This document shows positions 55,141 through 64,000 of a DNA stretch of 64,000 nucleotides, in pieces. The stretch is from an uncultured Burkholderiales bacterium (GTDB taxonomy: Bacteria > Pseudomonadota > Gammaproteobacteria > Burkholderiales > Burkholderiaceae_A), in the NCBI GenBank assembly GCA_937864175.1, contig CALMJH010000041.1, positions 186,001 to 250,000 of the forward strand, written 5' to 3'. The notes under the pieces were generated by a model. That model saw nothing but the letters and a program-made list of their open reading frames with translations, was not told the DNA's origin and did no database searches. Both the position numbers and the translations under genes were made by a program. Position 1 is the stretch's first letter; each line of letters starts with the position of its first letter.

Positions 55141-55926
55141 GTGAGCAACGCCAGCGACAAGGTTGTCGAGGTTGCCATTACCTCGATCAGACCCTGGACA
55201 GACCACCTCTTCTCTTTCAAGACAGAACGGCCCAAGGGCTTTAAATTCTCGGCGGGCCAGTTTGCCCGGCTGGGCCTGCCCGCCCAAGCCGGTTCGGACC
55301 AGCTGGTCTGGCGGGCCTACTCCATTGCTTCTGGCCCCTTTGACGAAGAGCTCGAGTACTACTCCATCGTCGTGCCTGGTGGCGCCTTCACGAGTCAGCT
55401 CAAAGACCTGCGGGTTGGGGACCGCCTGCTCATGGAGCGGCAGAACCATGGGTTTCTCACCACCGACCAATTCCCCCTGGGGGGCGACCTCTGGATGCTG
55501 GCCTCGGGCACCGGACTGGCGCCCTTTCTCTCCATGCTTCAGGACCCCAGCTGCTGGGAGTCCTTCGACCGGCTAATCCTGGTCCACAGCGTTCGGGCCA
55601 AGGCGGAACTGGCCTACCAAGACTGGATTGAGTCTGAACTGCCTCAGCATCCCATTTTTGGAGCCTGGGCCCAGGAAAAACTCGTCTACCAGCCCGTTGT
55701 TACCCGAGAACCCTCTGCCTACCCCAGCAAGAGAATTCCTGAACTCATCGCCTCAGGGGAGTTGGCAAGGCTGGTCGGCCGTCCTCTGAGCCTGACCGCC
55801 TCAAAATGCATGCTCTGCGGCAACCCCGAGATGGTGAGCGATACAAAAAAATCCCTTAAAGATCAGGGATTTGTAACTTCCAGACGAAGTCGTCCTGGAC
55901 AAATCGCGACGGAAAATTACTGGTAA
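55141..55926 (+). CDS. fpr: Ferredoxin-NADP+ reductase
   Basis: A 261-residue FAD enzyme. WRAYSIASGPFDEELEYYSI is the FAD-binding RXYS motif, MLASGTGLAPFLSML the NADP pocket and CMLCGNPEMVSDTKKSL the C-terminal segment; the sequence ends ENYW, as in bacterial-type Fprs. Start is GTG 55141, directly after the fdxA stop, so translation is likely coupled. It would reduce FdxA with NADPH. Confidence 0.94.
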   Translation: MSNASDKVVEVAITSIRPWTDHLFSFKTERPKGFKFSAGQFARLGLPAQAGSDQLVWRAYSIASGPFDEELEYYSIVVPGGAFTSQLKDLRVGDRLLMERQNHGFLTTDQFPLGGDLWMLASGTGLAPFLSMLQDPSCWESFDRLILVHSVRAKAELAYQDWIESELPQHPIFGAWAQEKLVYQPVVTREPSAYPSKRIPELIASGELARLVGRPLSLTASKCMLCGNPEMVSDTKKSLKDQGFVTSRRSRPGQIATENYW

Positions 55927-55978
55927 AACTGCCGTAGTTCTTGTTACCCTGCACCATCAGTCGTCTAGAGAGGTCTCC

Positions 55979-57265
55979 GTGCTTTATCAACTCAATGAGA
56001 TGCGTCGGGCGTTTATGCAGCCGATGTCAGCCTGGGCTAACTCAGCCTCTCAGCTCTACACCAATCCCTACTCCCCCCTGTCTTACTCGCCCATGGCCCG
56101 TCGCATTGCGGCAGCCCTCGACCTGACTCACCGTCTGGGCAAGGACTACGAAAAGCCCGCCTGGCGTATTCATGCGGTCGAGACCCCAGCCGCCGGCACA
56201 GCCCTCGTCGAGCCTGAGATCGTTCTGGAGTCGCCGTTTTGTAAGCTGCTGCACTTTAAAAAGCGCTACCGCGTCAAAAGCACAGAGCCCGGTCCCCGAC
56301 TACTGATCGTCGCTCCCCTCTCGGGCCACCATGCCACCCTTCTACGAGACACGGTTCGCACGCTCCTGGCGGAGCACGACGTCTATGTGACCGACTGGGT
56401 GGACGCCCGTATGGTGCCCATCACCGACGGTGAGTTTGGTCTTGACCATTACGTCCAGTTGATTCAAACCTTTGTTCGCTTTCTCAGCCCCAACCTGCAC
56501 CTGCTGTCGGTCTGCCAACCCACTGTACCGGTCCTCGGAGCGGTCTCCCTGCTGGCCAGCCAGAACGACCCGGCCCAGCCCCTGAGCATGACCATGATGG
56601 GCGGCCCAATTGACACCCGGGTAGGAGTCACACAGGTCAACGACTTGGCCAAATCTCATAACCTCCAGTGGTTTGAGCGCAACGTCATTCACTCAGTCCC
56701 CCAACGCTACCCAGGCTACCTGCGCAAGGTCTATCCAGGCTTTCTTCAATACGCAGGCTTTGTCTCCATGAATCCTGGCCGCCATGCCAATTCCCACTGG
56801 GACTACTTTGAGCACCTCATCAAAGGAGACGAACAGAGCATCGAGGCCCACCGGGAGTTCTACGACGAATACAACGCGGTCCTCGACCTTCCAGCGGAGT
56901 TCTATCTCGACACCATTCGAATCGTCTTCCAGGAGCATCAGCTGCCCGAGGGTCGCTGGCGAGTCGGTGGGGAGCTCGTGCGTCCCGCAGACATTCGCCA
57001 GACGGCCCTGATGACCGTCGAGGGCGAGTTCGATGACATCTCGGGAGTCGGCCAGACGCAGGCGGCCCATGGGCTGTGCACCGGCCTGCCGGACCGACTG
57101 AAAGAACACTTCCTGGTCCAGGGGGCGGGCCACTACGGCATCTTCAGTGGGAAACGCTGGCGCACGATGGTCGCCCCAAAGATCACCCAATTCATCGCCC
57201 AGCACGACCAGCCCAGACCCCCATCAAGAGCCAGCCGGTCCGCCGGGACCAGACGCGCCGCCTAA
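55979..57265 (+). CDS. phaZ: Intracellular polyhydroxyalkanoate depolymerase
   Basis: A 428-residue PhaZ of the intracellular short-chain PHA type. It opens MLYQLNEMRRAFMQPMSAWA, with the hallmark YTNPYSPLSYSP and the catalytic loop LHLLSVCQPTVPVLGAV, where Cys replaces the usual nucleophilic Ser. DDISGVGQTQAAHGLC and GAGHYGIFSGKRW hold the other catalytic residues. GTG 55979 with GAGAGG upstream is the start. It would mobilise stored poly-3-hydroxybutyrate or copolymers. Confidence 0.93.
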   Translation: MLYQLNEMRRAFMQPMSAWANSASQLYTNPYSPLSYSPMARRIAAALDLTHRLGKDYEKPAWRIHAVETPAAGTALVEPEIVLESPFCKLLHFKKRYRVKSTEPGPRLLIVAPLSGHHATLLRDTVRTLLAEHDVYVTDWVDARMVPITDGEFGLDHYVQLIQTFVRFLSPNLHLLSVCQPTVPVLGAVSLLASQNDPAQPLSMTMMGGPIDTRVGVTQVNDLAKSHNLQWFERNVIHSVPQRYPGYLRKVYPGFLQYAGFVSMNPGRHANSHWDYFEHLIKGDEQSIEAHREFYDEYNAVLDLPAEFYLDTIRIVFQEHQLPEGRWRVGGELVRPADIRQTALMTVEGEFDDISGVGQTQAAHGLCTGLPDRLKEHFLVQGAGHYGIFSGKRWRTMVAPKITQFIAQHDQPRPPSRASRSAGTRRAA

Positions 57266-57292
57266 CGTTCCGCCTGAGGAGCCGCCCCCGAA

Positions 57293-57895
57293 ATGGACTC
57301 GGCGTCTGATTCAGCCCAGGCCGCCATCGAGGCCATTGATGCGGTCTTGCCGCAGACCCAGTGCACGCGCTGCGGCTACGAGGCCTGCCGGCCCTATGCG
57401 CAGGCCATTGTTCTCAAGGGAGCCGCCATCAACCGCTGCCCCCCTGGTGGCCCAGACGGCATTCGAGCCCTGTCTGCGATCACCGGCCAGGCCGAGCTGC
57501 CCCTTAATCCAGACTGTGGCCAGGCCGGTCCGCCCCTGCTCGCCCTCATCAACCCAGGCCAGTGCATCGGCTGCACCCTCTGCATCGCCGCCTGTCCGGT
57601 CGATGCGATTGTTGGCGGGTTCAAAAAAATGCACCGGGTCATTCGAGAGGACTGCACCGGCTGCGAACTCTGCCTGCCTCCCTGCCCCGTCAACTGCATC
57701 AGCCTTGTGCCCCATCCGGACCGAGCCCACTGGACAGCCGAGGCGGCTAGCCAGGCCCGAACCCGCTACCAGGCCCGGCAGGCCCGCCTCCATGAGCGAA
57801 CCCTCTCGAAGGAAGCCCGTCAGACCGACAAACGCCGTCAACTGCTACAGGCCGCCAGGCAGAAGGCCCAGGCCAAACGGGCAACTCAGACATGA
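57293..57895 (+). CDS. rsxB: RsxB/RnfB-like iron-sulfur protein
   Basis: A 200-residue iron-sulfur protein. The first motif is CTRCGYEACRPYAQAIV with a later Cys (NRCPPGG), the Fis-type [4Fe-4S] site of RnfB, followed by CIGCTLCIAACPVDAI and CTGCELCLPPCPVNCI. The N-terminal TM helix of classical RnfB is absent, so it appears soluble. No other rnf/rsx genes are near. The C-terminus is a Lys/Arg/Gln-rich helix. nth overlaps its end by ATGA. Confidence 0.85.
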   Translation: MDSASDSAQAAIEAIDAVLPQTQCTRCGYEACRPYAQAIVLKGAAINRCPPGGPDGIRALSAITGQAELPLNPDCGQAGPPLLALINPGQCIGCTLCIAACPVDAIVGGFKKMHRVIREDCTGCELCLPPCPVNCISLVPHPDRAHWTAEAASQARTRYQARQARLHERTLSKEARQTDKRRQLLQAARQKAQAKRATQT

Positions 57896-58533
57896 ACGCC
57901 GAAAAAAGACTGGCTATTTTTCAGCGTCTGGCCGAGGCCAATCCCCGGCCCACCACCGAACTCGAATTCCAGACCCCCTTTGAACTTCTCATTGCGGTGA
58001 TGCTCTCGGCCCAGGCCACCGATGTCTCGGTTAACCAAGGCACCCGAAGACTCTTTCCAAAGGCCAACACACCCAAGGCCCTTCTCAAGCTAGGCGTCGA
58101 GGGACTCATTCCGTTTATTCGACACATTGGCCTCTATCAGACCAAGGCCAAGCATGTCATCCAGACCTGTCAGATTCTGATCGACCAGCACAAGGGCCAA
58201 GTCCCCGATGACCGAGAGGCCCTGCAGGCTCTTCCGGGCGTGGGGCGCAAGACGGCCAATGTTGTCCTCAACACGGCCTTTGGTCACGAGACCTTTGCGG
58301 TCGACACCCACATCTTTAGGGTCTGTAACCGCACCAAGCTGGCCACCGGCCAGACGGTTCTGGCCGTGGAGAAAAAACTAGACAAGACCGTGCCCGCCGG
58401 CTTCCGAGTCAATGCCCACCACTGGCTTATCCTGCATGGCCGCTACACCTGCAAGGCCCGAAACCCAGTCTGTGGTCGCTGCCTTCTGGCAGACCTCTGC
58501 GAATTTAAAGACAAGACCAGCGATGTTTTTTAA
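57892..58533 (+). CDS. nth: Endonuclease III
   Basis: DNA glycosylase/AP lyase for oxidised pyrimidines, 213 residues. The HhH motif with catalytic Lys is LQALPGVGRKTANVVLNTAF; the Asp is in VDTHIFRVCNR; and the [4Fe-4S] loop is CKARNPVCGRCLLADLC. Translationally coupled to rsxB and overlaps the following DUF1841 gene by 11 nt. Confidence 0.96.
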   Translation: MNAEKRLAIFQRLAEANPRPTTELEFQTPFELLIAVMLSAQATDVSVNQGTRRLFPKANTPKALLKLGVEGLIPFIRHIGLYQTKAKHVIQTCQILIDQHKGQVPDDREALQALPGVGRKTANVVLNTAFGHETFAVDTHIFRVCNRTKLATGQTVLAVEKKLDKTVPAGFRVNAHHWLILHGRYTCKARNPVCGRCLLADLCEFKDKTSDVF

Positions 58534-58957
58534 TCCCAGCCGAGACCAGGTCCGCGCCTTTTTCTGTGAGACCTGGGCCAAGATGCGTGCCCACGAACCC
58601 CTCGCGGGCCTTCAGCTGACCGCGGCCGACTGGATTGCAGAGCACCCCGAATACCATGCCCTGCTCGAGGATCCACAGGCCGCTCTCAGCCAGGACTTCA
58701 GCGTCGAATCCGGCCAGATGAATCCTTTTTTGCATCTGTCCATGCACCTCAGCCTGGCCGAGCAACAGAGCATCGACCAACCACCCGGAGTCAGGCTGGC
58801 CCTCGACCAGCTCGCCCGACAGACCGGCAGCCTTCACGAGGCCATGCACTTGGCGATGGACTGTCTAGGTGAGATGCTCTGGCAGTCCCAACGCCAACAG
58901 ACCCCGCCAGACCCACTCGACTATCTCCAATGCCTGCAACGAAAAGGCCAGCGATGA
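58523..58957 (+). CDS. DUF1841 family protein
   Basis: About 144 residues of a proteobacterial family of unknown function. MFFNPSRDQVRAFFCETWAKM starts it, followed by IAEHPEYHALL and MNPFLHLSMHLSLAEQQSID, with EAMHLAMDCLGEMLWQSQR near the end; several conserved His residues are consistent with metal or substrate binding. The true start is the ATG inside nth's last codons. It is followed by a LysR gene overlapping by ATGA. Confidence 0.82.
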   Translation: MFFNPSRDQVRAFFCETWAKMRAHEPLAGLQLTAADWIAEHPEYHALLEDPQAALSQDFSVESGQMNPFLHLSMHLSLAEQQSIDQPPGVRLALDQLARQTGSLHEAMHLAMDCLGEMLWQSQRQQTPPDPLDYLQCLQRKGQR

Positions 58958-59856
58958 ACCCCCACCGCATCGACCTCACCAGCCTTCGCATTCTGCTCGC
59001 GGTGGCCCAGACGGGGTCTATTACCCAGGCTGCAGAGCAATGCCACCTGGCGCTCGGGGCCGCCTCAACCCGCATGAAGGAGCTCGAGCAGAGACTCGGC
59101 GTGGAGCTACTCGAGCGCCATGCCCGCGGGGTAAGACTCACCGAGGCCGGTCAGCTGGTGCTCGATCGGGCCCGGGCCATTGAGCGTGAGATTGCCCGGC
59201 TGCAGACCGAACTCCAGGATCATCTCCAAGGGGTCACGGGTCATCTGCGCGTCATCGCCAATGTGAGCTCCATCGCAACCGTGCTGCCAAACGACCTCAC
59301 AGCCTTTCTGCAAGACCATCCTGGCGTTCGAATTGACCTCTCCGAGCACACGAGTCGGGAGATTCAACGCATGGTGGCCGACGGCCAGGCCGACATTGGT
59401 GTCCTGGCAGGACCGGTCCTGCAGGAAGAGCTGGAATCCGCCCCCTATTACCAAGACCGACTGGTCATCATGCTGCCCCGCCATGCGGTGCTCAGCGGCC
59501 AGAAGAAAATGAGCCTGGATCAACTGCTGGCCCAGGACCTCATCCTCTCCCAGGAGGGGGGGTCTATCTCGGAGTGGCTCGCCGATCATGCCCGGCTTCG
59601 GGGTCAGCTGCTGCATGTGAGGGTCCGGGCCAAAGGCTTTGATGCCCTCTCCCAGCTGGTGGCGGCGGGCTTGGGGGTCACCGTGCTACCGGAAATCGTG
59701 GCCCAACGCTTCTCAAAACTCCTGGACCTTCGGATCCTGCGACTCGAGGGGGTAGAGGACCAGCGGCTCATCTCAGTCTGTCGACGCAGCGGCACCAGCC
59801 CGCAGCCTGCAGCCCAAGACCTCTTCGTCCATCTCGCCCGGCGTCTCCAGGCCTAG
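58954..59856 (+). CDS. LysR-type transcriptional regulator
   Basis: About 300 residues. The N-terminal wHTH is SLRILLAVAQTGSITQAAEQCHLALGAASTRMKELEQRLG, followed by the linker helix and an effector domain of the CysB/LysR type (LRVIANVSSIATVLPNDLTAFL). It is read in the same direction as prpB, 130 bp downstream, and may control the prp genes. The gene starts within the DUF1841 stop (ATGA). Confidence 0.9.
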   Translation: MNPHRIDLTSLRILLAVAQTGSITQAAEQCHLALGAASTRMKELEQRLGVELLERHARGVRLTEAGQLVLDRARAIEREIARLQTELQDHLQGVTGHLRVIANVSSIATVLPNDLTAFLQDHPGVRIDLSEHTSREIQRMVADGQADIGVLAGPVLQEELESAPYYQDRLVIMLPRHAVLSGQKKMSLDQLLAQDLILSQEGGSISEWLADHARLRGQLLHVRVRAKGFDALSQLVAAGLGVTVLPEIVAQRFSKLLDLRILRLEGVEDQRLISVCRRSGTSPQPAAQDLFVHLARRLQA

Positions 59857-59986
59857 ACCACCCACGGCAGAGGGCCTGTCGGGCCGCAGCCCAAGGCTTC
59901 GCTTTTCACGAAGGCTGATCCCGCGATGCCGAATTCCCGGCCTCGGCCGAGCGGCGTAGAGTCTGGAGTTCATCGAAAGGAAACCC
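59857..59986 (+). promoter_or_regulatory. prpB upstream region
   Basis: 130 bp between the LysR gene and prpB. It holds a perfect 10-bp palindrome CTCGGCCGAG (59942-59951), a possible -10 TAGAGT just downstream and AAAGGAAACCC before the prpB ATG. A hairpin of CTTCG/CGAAG also lies here. The palindrome could be an operator. Confidence 0.4.
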
Positions 59987-60877
59987 ATGTCTGATCGAAA
60001 CCTGACGGCGGGCGAGAAATTCCGGGCTGCGCTGGTCGAAGAATCTCCCCTTCAAATCATCGGCGCCATCAATGCCAACCATGCCCTGCTGGCCAAGCGC
60101 GCAGGCTATCGGGCCATTTACCTATCGGGCGGCGGGGTCGCGGCTGGTTCACTGGGCCTGCCCGACCTGGGTATCTCCGGCCTGGACGATGTCCTCACTG
60201 ACGTTCGACGCATCACCGATGTCTGTGACCTGCCCCTGCTGGTGGACGTCGACACCGGTTTTGGCTCCTCAGCCTTTAACATCGCCCGCACCACCAAGAG
60301 CATGATCAAATTCGGCGCGGCCGCCATGCACATCGAAGATCAGGTGGGTGCCAAGCGCTGTGGCCACCGCCCAGGCAAAGCCATTGTCACCACCGAAGAA
60401 ATGGTCGACCGGGTGAAGGCCGCTGTGGATGCCCGAACCGATGACAGCTTTGTGATCATGGCCCGCACCGATGCCCTGGCCGTTGAGGGCCTACAGGCTG
60501 CCATCGACCGGGCCTGTGCCTGCGTCGAAGCCGGTGCCGATGCCATCTTTCCAGAAGCCATGACCGAGCTGGGCATGTACAAACAGTTCGCCGATGCAGT
60601 CAAGGTACCCATCCTGGCCAACATCACCGAATTTGGCTCGACTCCCCTTTTCACGGTCGAGGAGTTGCGTGCCCAACAGGTCGCCATGATTCTCTATCCG
60701 CTGTCGGCCTTCCGCGCCATGAACAAGGCAGCCCAGGCGGTCTATGAGGCCGTTCGCAAAGACGGCACCCAGAAAAACGTGCTGGGCCTGATGCAGACCC
60801 GTCAAGAGCTCTACGATGCCATTGGCTACTGGGACTTCGAGAACAAACTCGATGCCCTCTTCAAACAAAAATCCTAA
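59987..60877 (+). CDS. prpB: Methylisocitrate lyase
   Basis: Cleaves 2-methylisocitrate to pyruvate and succinate; 296 residues. KRCGH is the lyase signature, in [15 protein letters not shown], and [27 protein letters not shown] and [15 protein letters not shown] match PrpB. AAAGGA lies ahead of the ATG. First gene of prpB-prpC-acnD, 30 bp from prpC. Confidence 0.95.
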   Translation: MSDRNLTAGEKFRAALVEESPLQIIGAINANHALLAKRAGYRAIYLSGGGVAAGSLGLPDLGISGLDDVLTDVRRITDVCDLPLLVDVDTGFGSSAFNIARTTKSMIKFGAAAMHIEDQVGAKRCGHRPGKAIVTTEEMVDRVKAAVDARTDDSFVIMARTDALAVEGLQAAIDRACACVEAGADAIFPEAMTELGMYKQFADAVKVPILANITEFGSTPLFTVEELRAQQVAMILYPLSAFRAMNKAAQAVYEAVRKDGTQKNVLGLMQTRQELYDAIGYWDFENKLDALFKQKS

Positions 60878-60907
60878 TCCTCACGACACCAGAAAGGACC
60901 CTCACGG

Positions 60908-62065
60908 ATGTCTCAAGAAGCAGCGACGACCGCACCCAAGCCCAAGAAGTCTGTTGCCCTGTCGGGTGTGACCGCCGGTAACACGGCCCTCTGCACTGTC
61001 GGGCGCACAGGCAATGACCTAGCCTACCGTGGCTATGACATTCTGGACCTGGCCTCTGCTTGCGAATTCGAAGAAATCGCCCACCTGCTGGTCCACGGCA
61101 AACTGCCCAATATTGCCGAGCTGGCTGGCTACAAGAAAAAACTCAAGGCCCTGCGAGGCCTGCCCGCTGCCGTCATGAGCGCCCTAGAGGCCCTGCCCGC
61201 CTCGGCCCATCCCATGGATGTCATGCGCACCGGGGTCTCGGCCCTGGGCTGCACCCTGCCCGAAAAAGACGACCACAACGTGCCCGGTTCCCGTGACATT
61301 GCCGACCGGCTCATGGCCTCGCTCGGCAGCATGCTGCTGTATTGGTACCACTACAGCCACAACGGCCGCATGATCGACGTCGAGACCGACGACGACAGCA
61401 TCGGTGGCCACTTCCTGCACCTGCTACATGGTCATGCGCCCAGTGCCGAGTGGGTCAAGGCGATGCATGTCTCGCTGAACCTCTATGCCGAGCATGAGTT
61501 CAATGCGTCCACCTTCACCGCACGCGTCATCGCCGGCACGGGTTCTGACCTGTACTCCTCAATCGCCGGTGCGATTGGGGCCCTGCGTGGGCCCAAGCAT
61601 GGTGGCGCCAACGAAGTCGCCTTTGAAGTCCAGAAGCGCTACGACACCCCCGACGAGGCCGAGGCCGACATTCGTCGTCGCGTCGAGAACAAAGAGGTGG
61701 TCATTGGCTTTGGTCATCCCGTCTATACCGTCAGCGACCCCCGCAACAAGGTCATCAAAGAAGTGGCCCGCGACCTGTCCAAGCAGGCCAAGGACATGAA
61801 GATGTTTAGCATCGCCGAGCGCCTGGAGTCGGTGATGTGGGATGTCAAAAAAATGTTCCCCAACCTAGACTGGTTTAGCGCAGTCAGCTATCACATGATG
61901 GGCGTACCCACGGCCATGTTCACCCCCATCTTCGTGATCTCCCGCACCTCTGGCTGGGCGGCCCATGTCATTGAGCAGCGTCTGGACGGCAAGATCATTC
62001 GCCCCAGCGCCAACTACATCGGCCCAGAAGACCAGGCCTTCGTCCCCATCAGCAAGCGTCCCTAA
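60908..62065 (+). CDS. prpC: 2-methylcitrate synthase
   Basis: Condenses propionyl-CoA with oxaloacetate; 385 residues. [30 protein letters not shown] is the typical PrpC start. Catalytic residues lie in YWYHYSHNG (His), [14 protein letters not shown] (His) and [20 protein letters not shown] (Asp is replaced by the family's equivalent); [11 protein letters not shown] ends it. AAAGGA precedes the ATG. Context with prpB and acnD excludes an ordinary citrate synthase. Confidence 0.95.
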   Translation: MSQEAATTAPKPKKSVALSGVTAGNTALCTVGRTGNDLAYRGYDILDLASACEFEEIAHLLVHGKLPNIAELAGYKKKLKALRGLPAAVMSALEALPASAHPMDVMRTGVSALGCTLPEKDDHNVPGSRDIADRLMASLGSMLLYWYHYSHNGRMIDVETDDDSIGGHFLHLLHGHAPSAEWVKAMHVSLNLYAEHEFNASTFTARVIAGTGSDLYSSIAGAIGALRGPKHGGANEVAFEVQKRYDTPDEAEADIRRRVENKEVVIGFGHPVYTVSDPRNKVIKEVARDLSKQAKDMKMFSIAERLESVMWDVKKMFPNLDWFSAVSYHMMGVPTAMFTPIFVISRTSGWAAHVIEQRLDGKIIRPSANYIGPEDQAFVPISKRP

Positions 62066-62070
62066 TCACC

Positions 62071-64000
62071 ATGAACCACCAGTACCGCTCATCGCTCCCG
62101 GGCCAGGCCGTTGACTTCTTTGATGCCCGCGCAGCAGTCGAGGCCATTGTCCCCGGCAGCTACGATGGCCTGCCCTACACCTCCAAGGTGCTCGCCGAGA
62201 ACCTGGTCCGCCGCTGCGAACCCAGCGCCCTGACTGACTCTCTCAAGCAGCTCATTCACCGCAAGCGCGATCTGGACTTCCCCTGGTTTCCGGCTCGGGT
62301 GGTCTGTCACGACATCCTGGGCCAGACGGCCCTGGTGGACTTGGCCGGCCTGCGAGATGCCATTGCCGACAAAGGCGGCGACCCCGCCCAGGTCAACCCA
62401 GTGGTGCCCACCCAGCTGGTGGTAGACCACTCCTTGGCTGTTGAGTGCGGTGGATTCGATCCCGATGCCTTTGAGAAAAACCGAGCCATCGAAGAGCGCC
62501 GCAACGAGGACCGCTTTCACTTCATCAACTGGACCAAGCAGGCCTTTCAAAACGTCGATGTGATTCCGCCGGGCAACGGCATCCTGCACCAGATCAACCT
62601 GGAGCGCATGTCGCCGGTCATTCAGGTTCGTGACGGAGTGGCCTTTCCCGACACGCTGGTGGGCACCGACAGCCACACCCCCATGGTCGATGCCCTGGGT
62701 GTCATCGCCATCGGTGTGGGGGGCCTAGAAGCCGAGAGCGTCATGCTGGGTCGTGCCTCCTACATGCGGTTGCCCGACATCATCGGCGTAGAACTCACCG
62801 GCAAGCCGGCCGCCGGCATCAGTGCCACCGACGTCGTGCTGGCCCTGACCGAGTTCCTGCGCAAATCCAAGGTGGTCTCGGCCTACCTGGAGTTCACTGG
62901 TCCTGGCGTGAAATCACTGACCCTGGGCGACCGCGCCACCATCTCCAACATGGCGCCTGAATTCGGTGCAACCGCGGCCATGTTCTACATCGACGAGCAG
63001 ACCCTCTCTTATCTGCGACTCACTGGCCGCGAAGAACAACAGGTCGCGCTGGTTGAGTCTTACGCCAAGCAGACCGGCCTCTGGGCCGACGGCATGGCCA
63101 AGGCGCAGTACGAGCGTCTGCTGCAGTTTGACCTGGGCACCGTGGTTCGCAACATTGCGGGCCCATCGAATCCCCACAAGCGGGTGGCCACCACCGACCT
63201 TGCGGCCGCTGGCATTGCGGGTGCCTATACCGAGCAGCCTGGCCAGATGCCAGATGGCGCCGTCATCATCGCGGCGATTACCAGCTGCACCAACACCAAC
63301 AATCCCCGCAACATGATTGCAGCCGGTCTGCTGGCCAAAAAAGCCAACGCCCTGGGTCTCGGTCGCAAGCCCTGGGTCAAGAGTTCGCTCGCACCAGGCT
63401 CCAAGGCTGTGGCGCTCTACCTGGAGGAAGCGGGCCTTATGCCCGAGCTCGAGAGACTGGGCTTTGGTGTGGTGGCTTTTGCCTGTACCACCTGCAATGG
63501 CATGAGTGGTGCACTCGACCCCAAGATCCAGCAAGAGATTATTGACCGCGACCTCTATGCCACCGCCGTGTTGTCGGGCAACCGCAACTTCGATGGCCGC
63601 ATCCATCCTTATGCCAAGCAGGCCTTCCTGGCCTCACCCGCCTTGGTCATTGCCTATGCCCTGGCTGGGTCGGTGCGCTTTGACATTGAGAAAGACAGCT
63701 TTGGCACCGATGCCAACGGCAAGCCCATTCGCCTGGCCGACCTCTGGCCCAGCGATGCCGAGATCGATGCCGTGGTGGCGGCCAGCGTCAAACCCGAACA
63801 ATTCCGCAAGGTCTATGACCCCATGTTCGCCGTTCGGGTCGAGACCAACTCCGACAAGATCAGCCCGCTCTACAACTGGCGTCCCCAGAGCACCTACATT
63901 CGTCGCCCGCCCTACTGGGAGGGTGCCCTGGCTGGTGAGCGGACGCTCAAGGCCATGCGGCCCCTGGCCGTCTTGGGTGACAACATCACCACCGACCACC
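62071..64000 (+). CDS. acnD: Fe/S-dependent 2-methylisocitrate dehydratase AcnD (partial)
   Basis: Reads in frame from ATG 62071 to the window end without a stop, about 643 residues visible of a protein usually near 860. It starts MNHQYRSSLPGQAVDFFDAR. The [4Fe-4S] ligands are in IAAITSCTNTNNPRNM and FACTTCNGMSGALDP, and DTLVGTDSHTPMVDALG is the aconitase active-site loop. ATG lies 5 nt after the prpC stop. The track lists no plus-strand ORF here only because the stop is outside the window. Confidence 0.94.
   Translation, partial: MNHQYRSSLPGQAVDFFDARAAVEAIVPGSYDGLPYTSKVLAENLVRRCEPSALTDSLKQLIHRKRDLDFPWFPARVVCHDILGQTALVDLAGLRDAIADKGGDPAQVNPVVPTQLVVDHSLAVECGGFDPDAFEKNRAIEERRNEDRFHFINWTKQAFQNVDVIPPGNGILHQINLERMSPVIQVRDGVAFPDTLVGTDSHTPMVDALGVIAIGVGGLEAESVMLGRASYMRLPDIIGVELTGKPAAGISATDVVLALTEFLRKSKVVSAYLEFTGPGVKSLTLGDRATISNMAPEFGATAAMFYIDEQTLSYLRLTGREEQQVALVESYAKQTGLWADGMAKAQYERLLQFDLGTVVRNIAGPSNPHKRVATTDLAAAGIAGAYTEQPGQMPDGAVIIAAITSCTNTNNPRNMIAAGLLAKKANALGLGRKPWVKSSLAPGSKAVALYLEEAGLMPELERLGFGVVAFACTTCNGMSGALDPKIQQEIIDRDLYATAVLSGNRNFDGRIHPYAKQAFLASPALVIAYALAGSVRFDIEKDSFGTDANGKPIRLADLWPSDAEIDAVVAASVKPEQFRKVYDPMFAVRVETNSDKISPLYNWRPQSTYIRRPPYWEGALAGERTLKAMRPLAVLGDNITTDH

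Noticed and set aside
60908-62065. Ordinary citrate synthase gltA
   Set aside because: Location between methylisocitrate lyase and AcnD and the PrpC-type N-terminus favour 2-methylcitrate synthase.
62089-63606. Minus-strand ORFs of 195 and 230 codons
   Set aside because: Antisense to acnD, whose plus-strand frame is open to the window end with all aconitase motifs.

Overview
The window looks like a compact, GC-rich betaproteobacterial chromosome, most likely Burkholderiales. Evidence is the primosomal priB inside the rpsF-rpsR-rplI-dnaB cluster, stand-alone DUF3579 and DUF1841 genes (families common in betaproteobacteria), a xseB-ispA-dxs-folE2 string, an intracellular PHA depolymerase and a prpB-prpC-acnD 2-methylcitrate set. 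Coding density is very high. Many neighbours overlap by ATGA, two convergent pairs share one CTAG as both stop codons, and no gene-free stretch reaches 300 bases. I saw no tRNA, rRNA, insertion sequence, prophage or CRISPR array.

Layout. 1-5.3 kb: hrpA and argA, divergent from one palindromic -10 element. 5.3-13.1 kb: an eight-gene minus-strand operon (SAM methyltransferase, rnhA, RND adaptor and pump, dnaQ, then three poorly recognised genes, one CheW-like). 13.1-15.4 kb: gloB and mltD. 15.5-18.7 kb: purN, rsmB and a desaturase (minus). 18.8-24.9 kb: ribF, ileS, lspA, coaBC, dut (plus). 24.9-27.6 kb: transaldolase and a sulfide-dehydrogenase-like flavoprotein with its monohaem cytochrome c behind an FNR-type box. 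27.7-33.8 kb: clpS-clpA, a cold-shock gene, icd, a Lys/Ala repeat protein, a DUF192 protein and sodB. 33.8-38.4 kb: xseA, lpxK, a Trm112-like gene, kdsB, adk and DUF3579. 38.5-42.4 kb: argD, argF, argG, yajQ. 42.4-46.5 kb: xseB-ispA-dxs-folE2 (minus). 46.6-50 kb: a Rieske oxygenase and sseA facing a zeta-GST isomerase and a fumarylpyruvate-hydrolase-like gene. 50-54.7 kb: rpsF-priB-rpsR-rplI-dnaB, a D-2-hydroxyacid dehydrogenase and lutC (minus). 54.8-64 kb: fdxA, fpr, phaZ, an RsxB-like ferredoxin, nth, DUF1841, a LysR regulator, prpB, prpC and acnD, the last cut by the window end.

Functionally this is mostly core metabolism: arginine, isoprenoid, folate, lipid A/KDO, flavin, CoA and nucleotide synthesis, plus RNA and DNA processing. 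Accessory traits are sulfide oxidation (probably oxygen-responsive), PHA mobilisation, propionyl-CoA oxidation and multidrug efflux.

The least explained parts are the three-gene cassette at 5.28-7.0 kb, a recurring start architecture (-10 hexamer, 5-6 nt, start codon) that suggests leaderless mRNAs for at least six genes, an orphan terminator upstream of the Lys/Ala protein gene, a hairpin abutting the DUF192 start, and a DnaA-box/AT-rich patch upstream of lpxK. All calls come from reading the translations and DNA; no database search was run.
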